Shown: positions 6,030 through 13,512 of the stretch, piece after piece
How positions within the stretch are numbered: the stretch's first letter is position 1
Layout of the letters: each line of letters starts with the position of its first letter
Assembly (NCBI GenBank): GCA_900550835.1
Contig: URTP01000019.1
Span: 1-19,451 of the forward strand
Length of the DNA: 19,451 bases
Direction of reading: 5' to 3'
Origin: an uncultured Collinsella sp.
Lineage (GTDB): Bacteria; Actinomycetota; Coriobacteriia; Coriobacteriales; Coriobacteriaceae
Made by a program: the position numbers and the translations under genes
The notes under the pieces: generated by a model
The model's input: the letters and a program-made list of their open reading frames with translations, nothing else
The model's database searches: none
Told to the model about the DNA's origin: nothing

Positions 6030-6428
6030 CTATTCGTCGTCGTCGCACTCGGCGGAACTGGCACCGTTCACGTAGATGATCTGCTGGCGCGCCTCGTTGA
6101 CGAGGGCGTCGAAGTCGAGTTTCTCGTCGGGGCGCGCGAGCGCGACCGTCATGGCGAGCGGGAGGTTGACACCCGCGATCACGTGGATCCGGTCGGAGGC
6201 GAAGCGGGAAAAGCGCTGGTTCACGCTGCCGCCGTACGCGTCGGTGAGGACGACGACCTCGTCAGTGCCCGAAAGAGCCGCCTCGACCGCCGCGTCGAGC
6301 CCCTCGCCGTTGTCGTTCACGTAGGCGCACACGGCGTTGACGGCGTCGCCCTTACCCGTAAGGAACTCGAGGGTGTCCTTGAAGCCCTGGGCGAGAAGGG
6401 AATGGCTCGCCACAACTATCTTTCTCAT
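6030..6428 (-). CDS. PTS mannose/fructose/sorbose-family EIIA component
   Basis: This 132-residue cytoplasmic phosphocarrier accepts phosphate from HPr and passes it to EIIB. H9 in VVASHSLLAQG is the expected phosphorylation site, in the position of the ManX histidine. The fold marker DAYGGSVNQ corresponds to the usual D-x-x-GGSP-x-N. It is a stand-alone EIIA, unlike the EIIAB fusion of E. coli ManX. The acidic tail (AECDDDE) is short. Its start has only a weak GGTGA ribosome binding site. It follows EIID by 26 bases and precedes the GH172 gene by 12, an unusual placement after EIID that ties the hydrolase to the transporter. Confidence 0.9.
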   Translation of the reverse strand: MRKIVVASHSLLAQGFKDTLEFLTGKGDAVNAVCAYVNDNGEGLDAAVEAALSGTDEVVVLTDAYGGSVNQRFSRFASDRIHVIAGVNLPLAMTVALARPDEKLDFDALVNEARQQIIYVNGASSAECDDDE

Positions 6429-6454
6429 TGATTCACCAATCTCTTGGGTCGAAG

Positions 6455-7288
6455 CTAGGCGAGGATGCCGGCGGCGGAGGCGACCATCGCGAGGACGATC
6501 ACCACGAGGATGAGGGCCGTCATGCTCGCGTTCTTCTTGGTAAGAAGGTAATACGCGCTTCCCGTGATGGCGGCGGGGATCATGGCAGGCAGGATCTTGT
6601 CGAGCAGCGGCTGAATCTCCATCGCGACGTCGCCGAAGCTGAAGCTAATCGGGCAGGTGACGCCGATGACCGAGGCGATGAGGCAGCCGACCACGGTGAG
6701 GCCGAGCACGGAGGCGGCGGCAGTGAGGTTGGGAAGCTTCTCGCTGAAGTCGGTGACGAGCTTCACGCCCTGCTTGTAGCCGAACTCGAGGGCGTGCATG
6801 CGGACCCAGAAGATGGCCAGGATGAGCGCGAACCAGATGCCGGCTCCCACGGGGTTGCCCTCGATGGCCATGTAGGCGGCGATGGAGCCCATGATGGTCG
6901 GGATCATGGTCATGAGCAGGGAGTCGCCGACGCCGGCGAGCGGTCCCATGGTGCCGATCTTCAGGTCTTGGACGGCGTCCGCCGCCGCTAGGCCGTCGCG
7001 CTCCTCCATGGCCACGCAGGCGCCAAGGATGATGGCGGCGAGCCAAGGCTGGGTGTTGTAGTAGCGGAAGTGGTTGTTGAGCGCTTGCTTATAGTCCTCG
7101 TCGTTCGTGTAGATCTTCCTCAGGACCGGCGAGAGGGCGTAGGCGACTGAGGCGCCCTGCTGGGTCTGGTAGTTGAAGGTGCACACGCTCATGAGCCAGC
7201 GCCAGTTCGCGTTGCGCAGGTCCTTCTTGGTGACCTTGTAGCCGGAGGGCTTGCCCTCGGCGACGGCGGTGATGTTCTCGTTTTCCAT
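6455..7288 (-). CDS. PTS mannose/fructose/sorbose-family EIID component
   Basis: This 277-residue membrane protein forms the sugar channel together with EIIC. The EIID signature GPLAGVGDS is at residues 115-123. The N-terminal cytoplasmic part (VTKKDLRNANWRWL...FNYQTQQG) is typical of the family, and several hydrophobic stretches follow, the last ending at the C-terminus. The ATG at 7288 lies two bases after the EIIC stop, so translation is probably coupled. The family label covers many sugars, so the name does not fix the substrate; the GH172 and ROK neighbours point to a furanoside. Confidence 0.92.
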   Translation of the reverse strand: MENENITAVAEGKPSGYKVTKKDLRNANWRWLMSVCTFNYQTQQGASVAYALSPVLRKIYTNDEDYKQALNNHFRYYNTQPWLAAIILGACVAMEERDGLAAADAVQDLKIGTMGPLAGVGDSLLMTMIPTIMGSIAAYMAIEGNPVGAGIWFALILAIFWVRMHALEFGYKQGVKLVTDFSEKLPNLTAAASVLGLTVVGCLIASVIGVTCPISFSFGDVAMEIQPLLDKILPAMIPAAITGSAYYLLTKKNASMTALILVVIVLAMVASAAGILA

Positions 7289-7290
7289 GG

Positions 7291-8076
7291 TTACTCATCC
7301 TCTCCGATGAAGGCGTCTGCGGAAGCGTGGGCGGCGAGCTCGGTGTCCCTCTCGGCACGCTGGTAGAACGCAATCGCGAGGGCAACGCCGACGATGGCGG
7401 CGCCGATGATGGGCACGTTCAGGAAGGCCGAGAGGAAGAAGCCGGCGAGCAGGTACTGGAAGTACTTGGCGGTTGGCATGTAGCGGAGCAGCATGGCGAT
7501 ACCGATGGCCGGGAGCATCTTGCCGGCGAGGGTGAGGCCGGAGAGGAACCACTGGGGCATGACCTCGAGGAGCCAGTTGACGGCGGGCTGGCCGAGCGTC
7601 ACGGAGACAAAGACGGGCAGGGCGGCGCACAGGCCGAAGAGCGCGGGGCAGACCCACAGGATGGCGTTCATCTGATTGAACTTACCCTCGTTGCAGAACT
7701 TCTGGGACTTCTCGACGACAAAGCCGTTGAGGATCTTGGCGACGACGTCGAGCTGGATGCCGAGCATGCCGACCGGCAGGCCGATGGCGAGGCCCGTGTC
7801 GGAGCCCAGGGTCACGCCGTAGGCGGTGGCGATGATGGCCATCGTGCCGTAGTCGGGAATGGAGGAGCCGCCGAAGCCCGCGACGCCGAGCTGCATGAGC
7901 TGAATGGTGCCGCCGATGACAAGGCCGGTCTTCCAGTCGCCCATGACGACTCCGGTGATGAGGCCCCAGAAAACGGCGTAATTGACGAAGATCATCGGGA
8001 TGCCGTAGTAGTCCACGTGCTTGATGAAGGCCAGCAGGGTCAAAAGGACGACCTGCAGGATAGTGAAGTTGACCAT
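7291..8076 (-). CDS. PTS mannose/fructose/sorbose-family EIIC component
   Basis: This 261-residue integral membrane protein is hydrophobic throughout. It carries the family's characteristic GLITGVVMGDWKTGLVIGGTIQLMQLG stretch near residues 38-63 and a highly acidic C-terminal end. With EIID it forms the transport channel. GGGGG lies six to eight bases ahead of the ATG. Gaps are nine bases to EIIB and two to EIID, so the three are a tight unit. Confidence 0.92.
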   Translation of the reverse strand: MVNFTILQVVLLTLLAFIKHVDYYGIPMIFVNYAVFWGLITGVVMGDWKTGLVIGGTIQLMQLGVAGFGGSSIPDYGTMAIIATAYGVTLGSDTGLAIGLPVGMLGIQLDVVAKILNGFVVEKSQKFCNEGKFNQMNAILWVCPALFGLCAALPVFVSVTLGQPAVNWLLEVMPQWFLSGLTLAGKMLPAIGIAMLLRYMPTAKYFQYLLAGFFLSAFLNVPIIGAAIVGVALAIAFYQRAERDTELAAHASADAFIGEDE

Positions 8077-8085
8077 ATTTCCCCC

Positions 8086-8559
8086 TTAGATGAGGTCTGC
8101 GACGGAGACGGGCTTGTCGGCGGGCACGAACTGGGCCGTCACCTTGACGCCACGGGCGATGAGCGCCTTGTAGCTCTGGACGTTCTCGGCGGAGGCGTAG
8201 GCGCGCTGGGTGAGCTGGATGCCGTCCTCCTTGACGAGCGAGCCGCCGACGACCAGCGACGGGAGCTCGACGCCCGACTCGACCAGGCGAAGCATCGTCT
8301 CGGGCTCCTTGGCGATGACGAAGACCTTCTCGCGGTCGTACTTGCCCGCGGCGAAGTTCTTGAGCGCGGTCTGCTCGGAGATGATCGAAACGGCCATGCC
8401 CGCGGGGCGCGCCATCCTCATGGTGGACTTCAGGACCTCGTCGCCGGCGACCTTGTCGTCGATGACCATGACTCGGGTCGCGCCCGATACCGGGGCCCAC
8501 TGCGTCACGATGATGCCGTGAAGCAGGCGATTGTCGATTCGTGCCATAACAACACTCAT
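8086..8559 (-). CDS. PTS mannose/fructose/sorbose-family EIIB component
   Basis: This 157-residue cytoplasmic protein takes phosphate from EIIA and transfers it to the incoming sugar. ARIDNRLLHGIIVTQW at 6-21 is the family signature, with H14 the expected phosphorylated residue. The rest follows the EIIB fold (VMVIDDKVAGDE, SLVVGGS). The frame is open further upstream to 8628, but the ATG at 8559-8557 is chosen because AGGAG lies about five bases before it and because this places the signature at the N-terminus as in homologues. It is the first gene of the structural operon, 123 bases after the regulator's stop codon. Confidence 0.92.
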   Translation of the reverse strand: MSVVMARIDNRLLHGIIVTQWAPVSGATRVMVIDDKVAGDEVLKSTMRMARPAGMAVSIISEQTALKNFAAGKYDREKVFVIAKEPETMLRLVESGVELPSLVVGGSLVKEDGIQLTQRAYASAENVQSYKALIARGVKVTAQFVPADKPVSVADLI

Positions 8560-8601
8560 GTTTGCTCCTATCAAATGAAGTTTTACGTTCGGTACTGCCT
8601 C

Positions 8602-8622
8602 GGCGCTATCCGGATTCGCGCC
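8602..8622. promoter_or_regulatory. Near-palindrome in the regulator-EIIB gap, operator candidate
   Basis: GGCGC (8602-8606) and GCGCC (8618-8622) flank an inner ATCCGGAT palindrome. It lies about 45 bases upstream of the EIIB start in the 123-base gap after the LevR-type gene. No sigma-54 promoter (GG-N10-GC with TGGCAC and TTGCW context) and no convincing sigma-70 promoter was found here. It could be a binding site of the regulator or a simple RNA hairpin. Confidence 0.35.
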
Positions 8623-8682
8623 GGGCAAGGGGTTATCGGATTATTGAGGACGCGCGGTCAGCTTGCGGCGGCGCGGGGAAGG

Positions 8683-11424
8683 TCACTCGTCGAGCAGGAG
8701 GTCCGAGGAGCCGAGGCGCTCTTCTCGCGCCGGGGCGGCGCTCACGCTTATGTAGTCGAAGACATATGCGATCTCGCTTACGGGAACCTCTACGCGATAG
8801 CGCGTCGAGATGCTCGAGAAGCTCTGCCTGAAGGACTCGATGAAATCGGCGCGTTCCTCCTCGAAGCGGTCCTGGCCAACGTAGGTCTCAATGGGGTTTC
8901 TGGTAACAAGGCGCTCGACGAGACAGCAGAGGTGAACGTAGAGCCCAATGATGGCGTTGCTGCCGATCTTCTCGCCTGTCCTGCGCTGAAGCTCGTGCAC
9001 GGCGCTCTCGATCTCATGGAATAGCCGCTCCGGGTCGAGGATGGTGATGGAGCGGATGACGTTCTGCAGCGTCATGTTCGAGAGCAGCTTCTCGTGGAAA
9101 GAAGAGAGCTCGGAAGCGTCAAGCCACCTGCCGAACACGGCATCAACCTTAGAGGCGGACGCCGTCGACATGATGTCCTCGAGGGCGACGAAGGGGACGG
9201 AGGCGACCCCGGGGTCTCCCGTGCCGATGACGGCGCAGACGCGGTGCTCGGAGAAAACGGCGTCGTTCGACCCGTTCGCGACGAGCTGCTTGAAGGGCCT
9301 CGTGAGCAGGCGCGCGCCTATGGTGCGCGGGAGGCTCTGCGAGACGAGCTGGCGTATCCTCTCCGCGGCGTCGACCCCGGACTCGGAGCAGAAGACGATG
9401 GCGTCCTCACGGTTGACGCGCTCGATCACCTTGCAGTGCATCACGCACGCGGCGGTCGCATCGCCAAGAACCTCGGCGATGGACTTGCCGCCGAGCAGCC
9501 CGACCCCGATCTCGAGCGCAAGACCGGTAGAGACGTTGTTCACCACGCCGATAGTGGAGTCGGTAACGTTCTCGAGGGCCTTATAGGCCTCCTCCAAGGA
9601 GCCCATGTCGACGAGGAACACGACCCCGGTGCAGTAGGAATGGCGGTCGACGAGGCGCTGGAGCGGACCGACGATGTCCTTCAGCTGCTGGTCGTAGGGC
9701 ATGTCGACAGCCTCGTACACATGCATGCCGAGCATACGGTTCGCCGCGTCGGCGATGCTCGTCGCCGTTGAGTAGCCGTGGGACAAGATGACGCAGAGCG
9801 TCCGAAGGGCCTTCGCATCGCGAGACTCCGATGCGACGCACAGCGTCAGAAGCGTCTTCGTGAAGTGATCGAGCGAGATTCCCAGCGCCCCTTCCACGTC
9901 TGCGGCGACCTGATCGGAGACACTCGAGGCAAACGGCAATTCGGAGGTCACGGCACCGAGGAGATGGGAGATTTGCTCCGCACAGGCAGACTTTCGCTTA
10001 GCCAGGCCGATACCCGGCCACAACTGCAGGCAAATCTCCTGGGCCAGTAGAAAAGCGACCTTCCTCGAAAGCTCGATGCCATAAGAAGAGCCTGCGTCGG
10101 CAAGGACCGCGCCCACGACGCGCTCGAAGGCGCGCGACCTCGAGGAGGCGACGCCGTGGTCGAAGATCAAGTGATCCTCAACGCCGCGCACAGCGGAGAC
10201 AGCTTGCGAGACAAGCTCGGAGACAGAGAGCTCCCCGGCGCAGAATCGCTCATCGAGGGAGCACAGGGCATCGAGCGCCTGCTCGACCGGCCCTGTGCTC
10301 TCGGCGGCATCCAGAGACGCGTCGATCAGAACGCCATCGTCGGGCTGTTGATCGATCTGCGCGGAGGAGAGGAGCCCGCTGGGAAGAAGATACGGGCGAA
10401 CGACGACGTAGTCGCCCTCGCGATTGAGGAACGCTTTGGCGCAGCAGTTCGTCACGCAGGCGCGCAAGCCGGCGATGTTATCGGAAAAGTCCGCGTTCAC
10501 GAGGCAACGGTATGCGCCGCGGCTGATCTTCACATCAGAACCGATTCGGCACCCCTCGCTGCGCAGGAAGCTCAAGATGAGATCCTCGCGCTCCTCGGGG
10601 GTCCGCTCCTTGAGTGAGGGGACGCGGGCACAGATGGGCATTTTGCTGTAGGCCGAGGAAACCTTCAGGTCATCGGCGGAAAGCGTCGTCGAAAGAACGA
10701 GGCGAGCGCGCGGCGCATCCTGGGAGGCATCGAGCCCGAGGGCCGTCGCAAGGCAGTGCTCCATCGCAGAGGGAGAGAGTGCCTCGATGCCGTTGACAAA
10801 GACCACACCCCCGCGCGCTTTCGCGATCGACTCGTCAAGAAGCCCGTTGAACGAGGCGGCGTCCGGGACCCCGGCGCAGTCGATGCGCACATAGGAGGAG
10901 TCGCGGGACAGCAAGCCCTGGTTCTTGCCGTACTCGTACACAAGGCGAGAAAGGAAAGACTTACCGACACCCACGCCGCCGCTCAAGAGGATGGGCAGGC
11001 CAAACGGAGGGTACTGAACCGCAGCCTTGCACTGCTCGACAACGGAGCTGAGGCTCATGTCGAAGCCCACGGCACGCGCGAAGTCGCGGTGATCGGCGAT
11101 TCCCGTCGCCTGGATGAGGTCGGCGAGCGAGGCGTACTCGCTTGCAGAGAGCTTTACCTGAAAACGCTTCTGGAACGCGCGGCGATGAAAATAACGGACA
11201 GGCCTGCCCGCCACCTTAACCACAAGACCGGCGCGAACAAGGTCGTTGAGGTACTGGCTCGCCAGGCTCCTGGAGATGATGAGCGTCTCGGCGATGTCGG
11301 AGGTGGACAGACGGGCAAGGTCGTCGAGCGAGACGGCAGAGGTGAGGGCCTCGAGATGCTCGAGAATCCTGTCCCTCATGTCGACGGGTTTCTTTGCCAA
11401 GCTGTCCTGTGTGGTCTTGTCCAT
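8683..11424 (-). CDS. LevR-type PTS-controlled transcriptional regulator with defective sigma-54 features
   Basis: This 913-residue protein has the LevR domain order. An N-terminal HTH (about 15-80) is followed by an AAA+ domain (about 100-350), PRD1 (about 380-475), an EIIA-Man-like domain (about 540-655, SHGYSTA with H549), an EIIB-like domain (about 670-740, FCSESGVDAAERI with C679) and a C-terminal PRD2 (about 770-885, H831 in GLYVHLCCLVERL). These domains let PTS phosphorylation report sugar availability. Walker A GGVGVGKS is intact (149-156). However, the segment between RIDCAG (180-185) and ARGGVVFV (203-210) is short and contains no GAFTGA loop, and the Walker B region reads VVFVNGIEAL instead of the LFLDE type. 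The protein therefore probably cannot remodel sigma-54 holoenzyme. GAGGAGG precedes the ATG. It lies directly upstream of the PTS genes, which it presumably controls. Confidence 0.88.
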   Translation of the reverse strand: MDKTTQDSLAKKPVDMRDRILEHLEALTSAVSLDDLARLSTSDIAETLIISRSLASQYLNDLVRAGLVVKVAGRPVRYFHRRAFQKRFQVKLSASEYASLADLIQATGIADHRDFARAVGFDMSLSSVVEQCKAAVQYPPFGLPILLSGGVGVGKSFLSRLVYEYGKNQGLLSRDSSYVRIDCAGVPDAASFNGLLDESIAKARGGVVFVNGIEALSPSAMEHCLATALGLDASQDAPRARLVLSTTLSADDLKVSSAYSKMPICARVPSLKERTPEEREDLILSFLRSEGCRIGSDVKISRGAYRCLVNADFSDNIAGLRACVTNCCAKAFLNREGDYVVVRPYLLPSGLLSSAQIDQQPDDGVLIDASLDAAESTGPVEQALDALCSLDERFCAGELSVSELVSQAVSAVRGVEDHLIFDHGVASSRSRAFERVVGAVLADAGSSYGIELSRKVAFLLAQEICLQLWPGIGLAKRKSACAEQISHLLGAVTSELPFASSVSDQVAADVEGALGISLDHFTKTLLTLCVASESRDAKALRTLCVILSHGYSTATSIADAANRMLGMHVYEAVDMPYDQQLKDIVGPLQRLVDRHSYCTGVVFLVDMGSLEEAYKALENVTDSTIGVVNNVSTGLALEIGVGLLGGKSIAEVLGDATAACVMHCKVIERVNREDAIVFCSESGVDAAERIRQLVSQSLPRTIGARLLTRPFKQLVANGSNDAVFSEHRVCAVIGTGDPGVASVPFVALEDIMSTASASKVDAVFGRWLDASELSSFHEKLLSNMTLQNVIRSITILDPERLFHEIESAVHELQRRTGEKIGSNAIIGLYVHLCCLVERLVTRNPIETYVGQDRFEEERADFIESFRQSFSSISTRYRVEVPVSEIAYVFDYISVSAAPAREERLGSSDLLLDE

Positions 11425-11595
11425 GACTTCTTACCTCCTCGTACAAGGAGTATAAGGGGAGAACAGAGAACGGAAGGGGGCGCGTGGGGGAATCAACAGC
11501 TCCGAGGAAAAGTCCACCACTTGAGGGGCAGAAAACAACGGCCATTGAACATTCAGGGCCGACGCTCAACACTTCGGCTCGACACTTCGCTTTGG
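11425..11595 (-). promoter_or_regulatory. Upstream region of the LevR-type gene with -10-like hexamer and 13-bp tandem repeat
   Basis: On the minus strand TATACT (11454-11449) lies about 25 bases before the regulator start and could be a -10 box; no good -35 is seen. Further upstream two adjacent 13-bp copies, GCTCAACACTTCG (11564-11576) and GCTCGACACTTCG (11577-11589), differ at one base and could be an activator or repressor site. No other gene or repeat is apparent here. Confidence 0.35.
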
Positions 11596-11599
11596 AAAG

Positions 11600-11651
11600 G
11601 GCCCGGCGCGCCGGGGTCCCAACATAAAGAAGGGCCCCGGCGCGCAGGGCC
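11600..11651 (-). terminator. GC-rich terminator after the truncated nucleosidase gene
   Basis: Long arms at 11600-11620 and 11632-11651 (GGCCCGGCGCGC... and ...GCGCGCAGGGCC) pair with few mismatches around an 11-base loop. On the minus strand the stem is followed by TTTCC. The hairpin touches the stop codon of the mtnN remnant and so probably served the intact gene. Confidence 0.7.
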
Positions 11652-11965
11652 TAAAGCTTAATCATGCGCGCGGCGATGCGGGCGCAGTCGCAGGCGGCCT
11701 TCTTCTCGAAGGTGTTGTAGTCGACGACCCGGCCCTCGGCGCAGGGCTTGTCGCTGATGGCGCGCACGACGACGAGGGGCACGCCGTTGAGATAAGCGGC
11801 CTGCGCGATGGTGCAGCCCTCCATCTCGCAGCACAGGTCGCCGAAGGTCGCGAGGATTCGCTCCTTCTGTTCCGCGGGCGAGACGAACTGGTCGCCGGAG
11901 ACGACGCGGCCCTTGAGGACCTTAATGTCGGGGGCGACGGCGGCCGCGGCGGCGCACGCCGCCAG
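11651..11965 (-). pseudogene. mtnN: MTA/SAH nucleosidase (mtnN/pfs), C-terminal fragment
   Basis: The last 105 codons match the C-terminal half of 5'-methylthioadenosine/S-adenosylhomocysteine nucleosidase. GRVVSGDQFVSP, CEMEGCTIAQAA (the purine- and ribose-binding glutamates of the family lie in EMEG) and VVVRAISDKP (with the catalytic-acid aspartate) are all present. The N-terminal half, about 125 residues with the first substrate-binding glutamate, is missing, and sequence beyond about 11966 belongs to an IS3-type transposase on the other strand. The frame continues through that sequence to 12175, but this would give an unrelated N-terminus. The fragment cannot form the normal active site. 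If no other copy exists, recycling of methylthioadenosine and S-adenosylhomocysteine would be affected. Confidence 0.75.
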
Positions 11966-12426
11966 CAAGGGCCGGAACGGATCGCGCAAGATCAAGGCGT
12001 CGCCCGGGAGGTCGGGCGTTACCGTCAGCCGGCGCCGCGTCTGCCGCATCATGAGGGAGAACGGCCTGGCCGGCGCATACGGCAGGAAGAGGTTCAAGGT
12101 GCACCCCGGGGCGGTCAACGAGGCCGACGTGTCGAACGTCGTCGCGCGCGGCTTCGGCGGCAGGGCGCCGTGCACCCATATATGCAGCGACTTGGCCTGC
12201 GTGCGCGTCGGGGCGTCGTGGAACTACGTCTGCCTGCTCGTCGACCTCTGCAACGGGGAGATCGTCGGCCACTCCGAAGGACCGAGGAGGGACGCGCGAG
12301 CTCCGAGCCAAGCTCTTGGATTACGTGCACTGGTACAACAACTTCAGGATCCACTCAACGCTGGGCTACATGTCGCCGGTCGAGTTCAGGGAGGCGGGGC
12401 CGTCCCTCCCGGAATCGTCCAAATAA
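11966..12426 (+). mobile_element. IS3-family transposase (OrfB) remnant with internal deletion
   Basis: One frame reads GSRKIKA..., GVTVSRRRVCRIMRENGLAG and then HICSDLACVRVGASWNYVCLLVDL, which is the helix-turn-helix and the first catalytic aspartate region of an IS3-type integrase. At about 12300 it breaks, and the C-terminal end resumes in another frame as RAKLLDYVHWYNNFRIHSTLGYMSPVEF, stopping at TAA 12424-12426. About 80 residues between, with the second D and the E of the DDE triad, are deleted. The 5' part of OrfB and all of OrfA are absent. The left end directly abuts the broken mtnN gene. Confidence 0.8.
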
Positions 12427-13136
12427 GTGTTGCCAATCCATAGCCAATCCAGCCATCATCTTCGCGAAGGCGGACGTCAGGAAAAGCTCGGCTTGAGCTC
12501 GGTCGGACGCGGTCTGTGGGGCATCATTCAGGCTCAGGGGGTCTCCTTGTCTTCTTCGGTCGCAACCTGAATGATAGGGACGGCCCCTTCTCTCTTTCCC
12601 CTTCGTTTTCGACGCGTCACCCTCTCGGCGGGCTTAAGGCCCACGCTCGCGGGTGCAGGGGCTACGCCCAAACCCCAAAAACGTAACGCCGTGCTCGAAG
12701 CGTTTCCGGACGTCAGCGTAATCTCAAATCCCGTTCGTCAACTCATGGGCAAGCCACCTGAGACTACTCATTTCTCCTACTGGCAATGAAGACCTGCGAC
12801 CTGCAGTTTTGCAAACTGCTTGAAAGCCACCTGCGTTGATTCACTTCCTATTGCAGCTGGCGGCTTGCACGCGAAAAGGCATTTAAGTTTCAAAACGGGC
12901 GTTTTCGGCGCTATCGAGCCTCCAAAGGCATCCCGCCGCGCCCTTTGGGACAAAAACAAAAACTCAAAGCCCTGAGTTCGAAAATAGTTTTTGGAGTTGT
13001 CCCGACTTTTGTCCCCGAAGCCGACGAAACGCGACAGGGTGTCACCTGGCGGCACTCGATTCGAGACGGCACCGAAAACTGGATGCAACCGGAATGACAG
13101 GACGGCAGAACCGAAGCCATCGAGTAGGGATAGAAA
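12427..13136. other. About 710 bases without a credible gene
   Basis: The block lies between the IS3 remnant and the rplX terminator. The open frames in it, 12571-12789 on + and 12777-13157 on -, lack ribosome binding sites and family motifs, and the second runs through the rplX terminator. Visible structure: a 10-bp inverted repeat ATCATTCAGG/CCTGAATGAT (12523-12532, 12566-12575), a 7-bp tandem GACCTGC (12791-12804), a hairpin GCAGTTT/AAACTGC (12803-12819) and a larger imperfect hairpin at 12947-13003. It may be insertion-sequence debris or a dispersed non-coding repeat. Confidence 0.5.
12947..13003. repeat. Long imperfect hairpin in the gene-free block
   Basis: GGGACAA (12947-12953) pairs with TTGTCCC (12997-13003), and inside it AAAAACT pairs with AGTTTTT. 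The centre also holds CTCAAAGCCCTGAG-like dyad symmetry. It has no T-run and is not a terminator. It could be a MITE-like or RNA-forming element. Confidence 0.4.
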
Positions 13137-13166
13137 AAGGCCCGGGTGCCATGGCATCCGGGCCTT
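13137..13166 (-). terminator. Terminator of the S10-type ribosomal protein operon
   Basis: AAGGCCCGGGTGCCA (13137-13151) and TGGCATCCGGGCCTT (13152-13166) pair with one G-T mismatch. On the minus strand the stem is followed by TTTCT. It lies 27 bases after the rplX stop and ends the operon before any rplE gene. Confidence 0.85.
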
Positions 13167-13193
13167 TGCTAGAAACTTGATGTTGCGGGCAGC

Positions 13194-13499
13194 TTAGAAC
13201 TTGTGGCCGCACTTCTTGCAGACGCGCAGCTTGTTCTTGCCGTCCTTCTCGTGACCGACGCGGGTAACCTTACCGCACTCGGGGCAGACGAGATTGACGT
13301 TGGAGGCGTCGATGGGAGCCTCCTGCGAAACGATGCCGCCCTGCTGGTTGGCAGCGTTGGGCTTGACGGCCTTCTTGACGACCGAAACGCCCTCGACAAC
13401 GACCTTGTTCTCGGCGGGGAGAGCACGCAGGACAACGCCCTGCTTGCCGCGATCCTTACCAGAGAGAACCTGGACCTTATCGCCCTTCTTGATATACAT
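13194..13499 (-). CDS. rplX: 50S ribosomal protein L24
   Basis: This 101-residue assembly-initiating protein of the large subunit starts with the KOW motif ([19 protein letters not shown], residues 5-23). A C-terminal zinc ribbon is visible with C72-x2-C75 and C94-x2-C97, as in many Gram-positive L24 proteins. AGGGGAG precedes the ATG. It follows rplN by 13 bases. It is the last gene of this operon: a strong terminator follows, and rplE, the usual next gene, is absent from the window. Confidence 0.96.
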   Translation of the reverse strand: MYIKKGDKVQVLSGKDRGKQGVVLRALPAENKVVVEGVSVVKKAVKPNAANQQGGIVSQEAPIDASNVNLVCPECGKVTRVGHEKDGKNKLRVCKKCGHKF

Positions 13500-13512
13500 A
13501 TATCTCCCCTAA

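Noticed and set aside
4872..6431. Plus-strand frame of about 519 codons opposite the GH172 and EIIA genes
   Set aside because: It is valine-, alanine- and glycine-rich shadow coding of a GC-rich genome and spans two real genes.
8560..8682. Sigma-54 promoter for the PTS operon
   Set aside because: No GG-N10-GC element in a TGGCAC/TTGCW context was found on the minus strand, and the regulator lacks GAFTGA.
7327..9024. Plus-strand frame of about 565 codons opposite the PTS genes
   Set aside because: It spans EIIC, EIIB, an intergenic gap and part of the regulator on the opposite strand; composition is typical of antisense frames.
12571..12789. Small plus-strand gene in the gene-free block
   Set aside because: No ribosome binding site and no recognisable motif; probably chance or a translated dispersed repeat.
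12777..13157. Minus-strand 126-codon gene after rplX
   Set aside because: Its start lies within the rplX terminator stem, no ribosome binding site is visible, and it overlaps a large hairpin.
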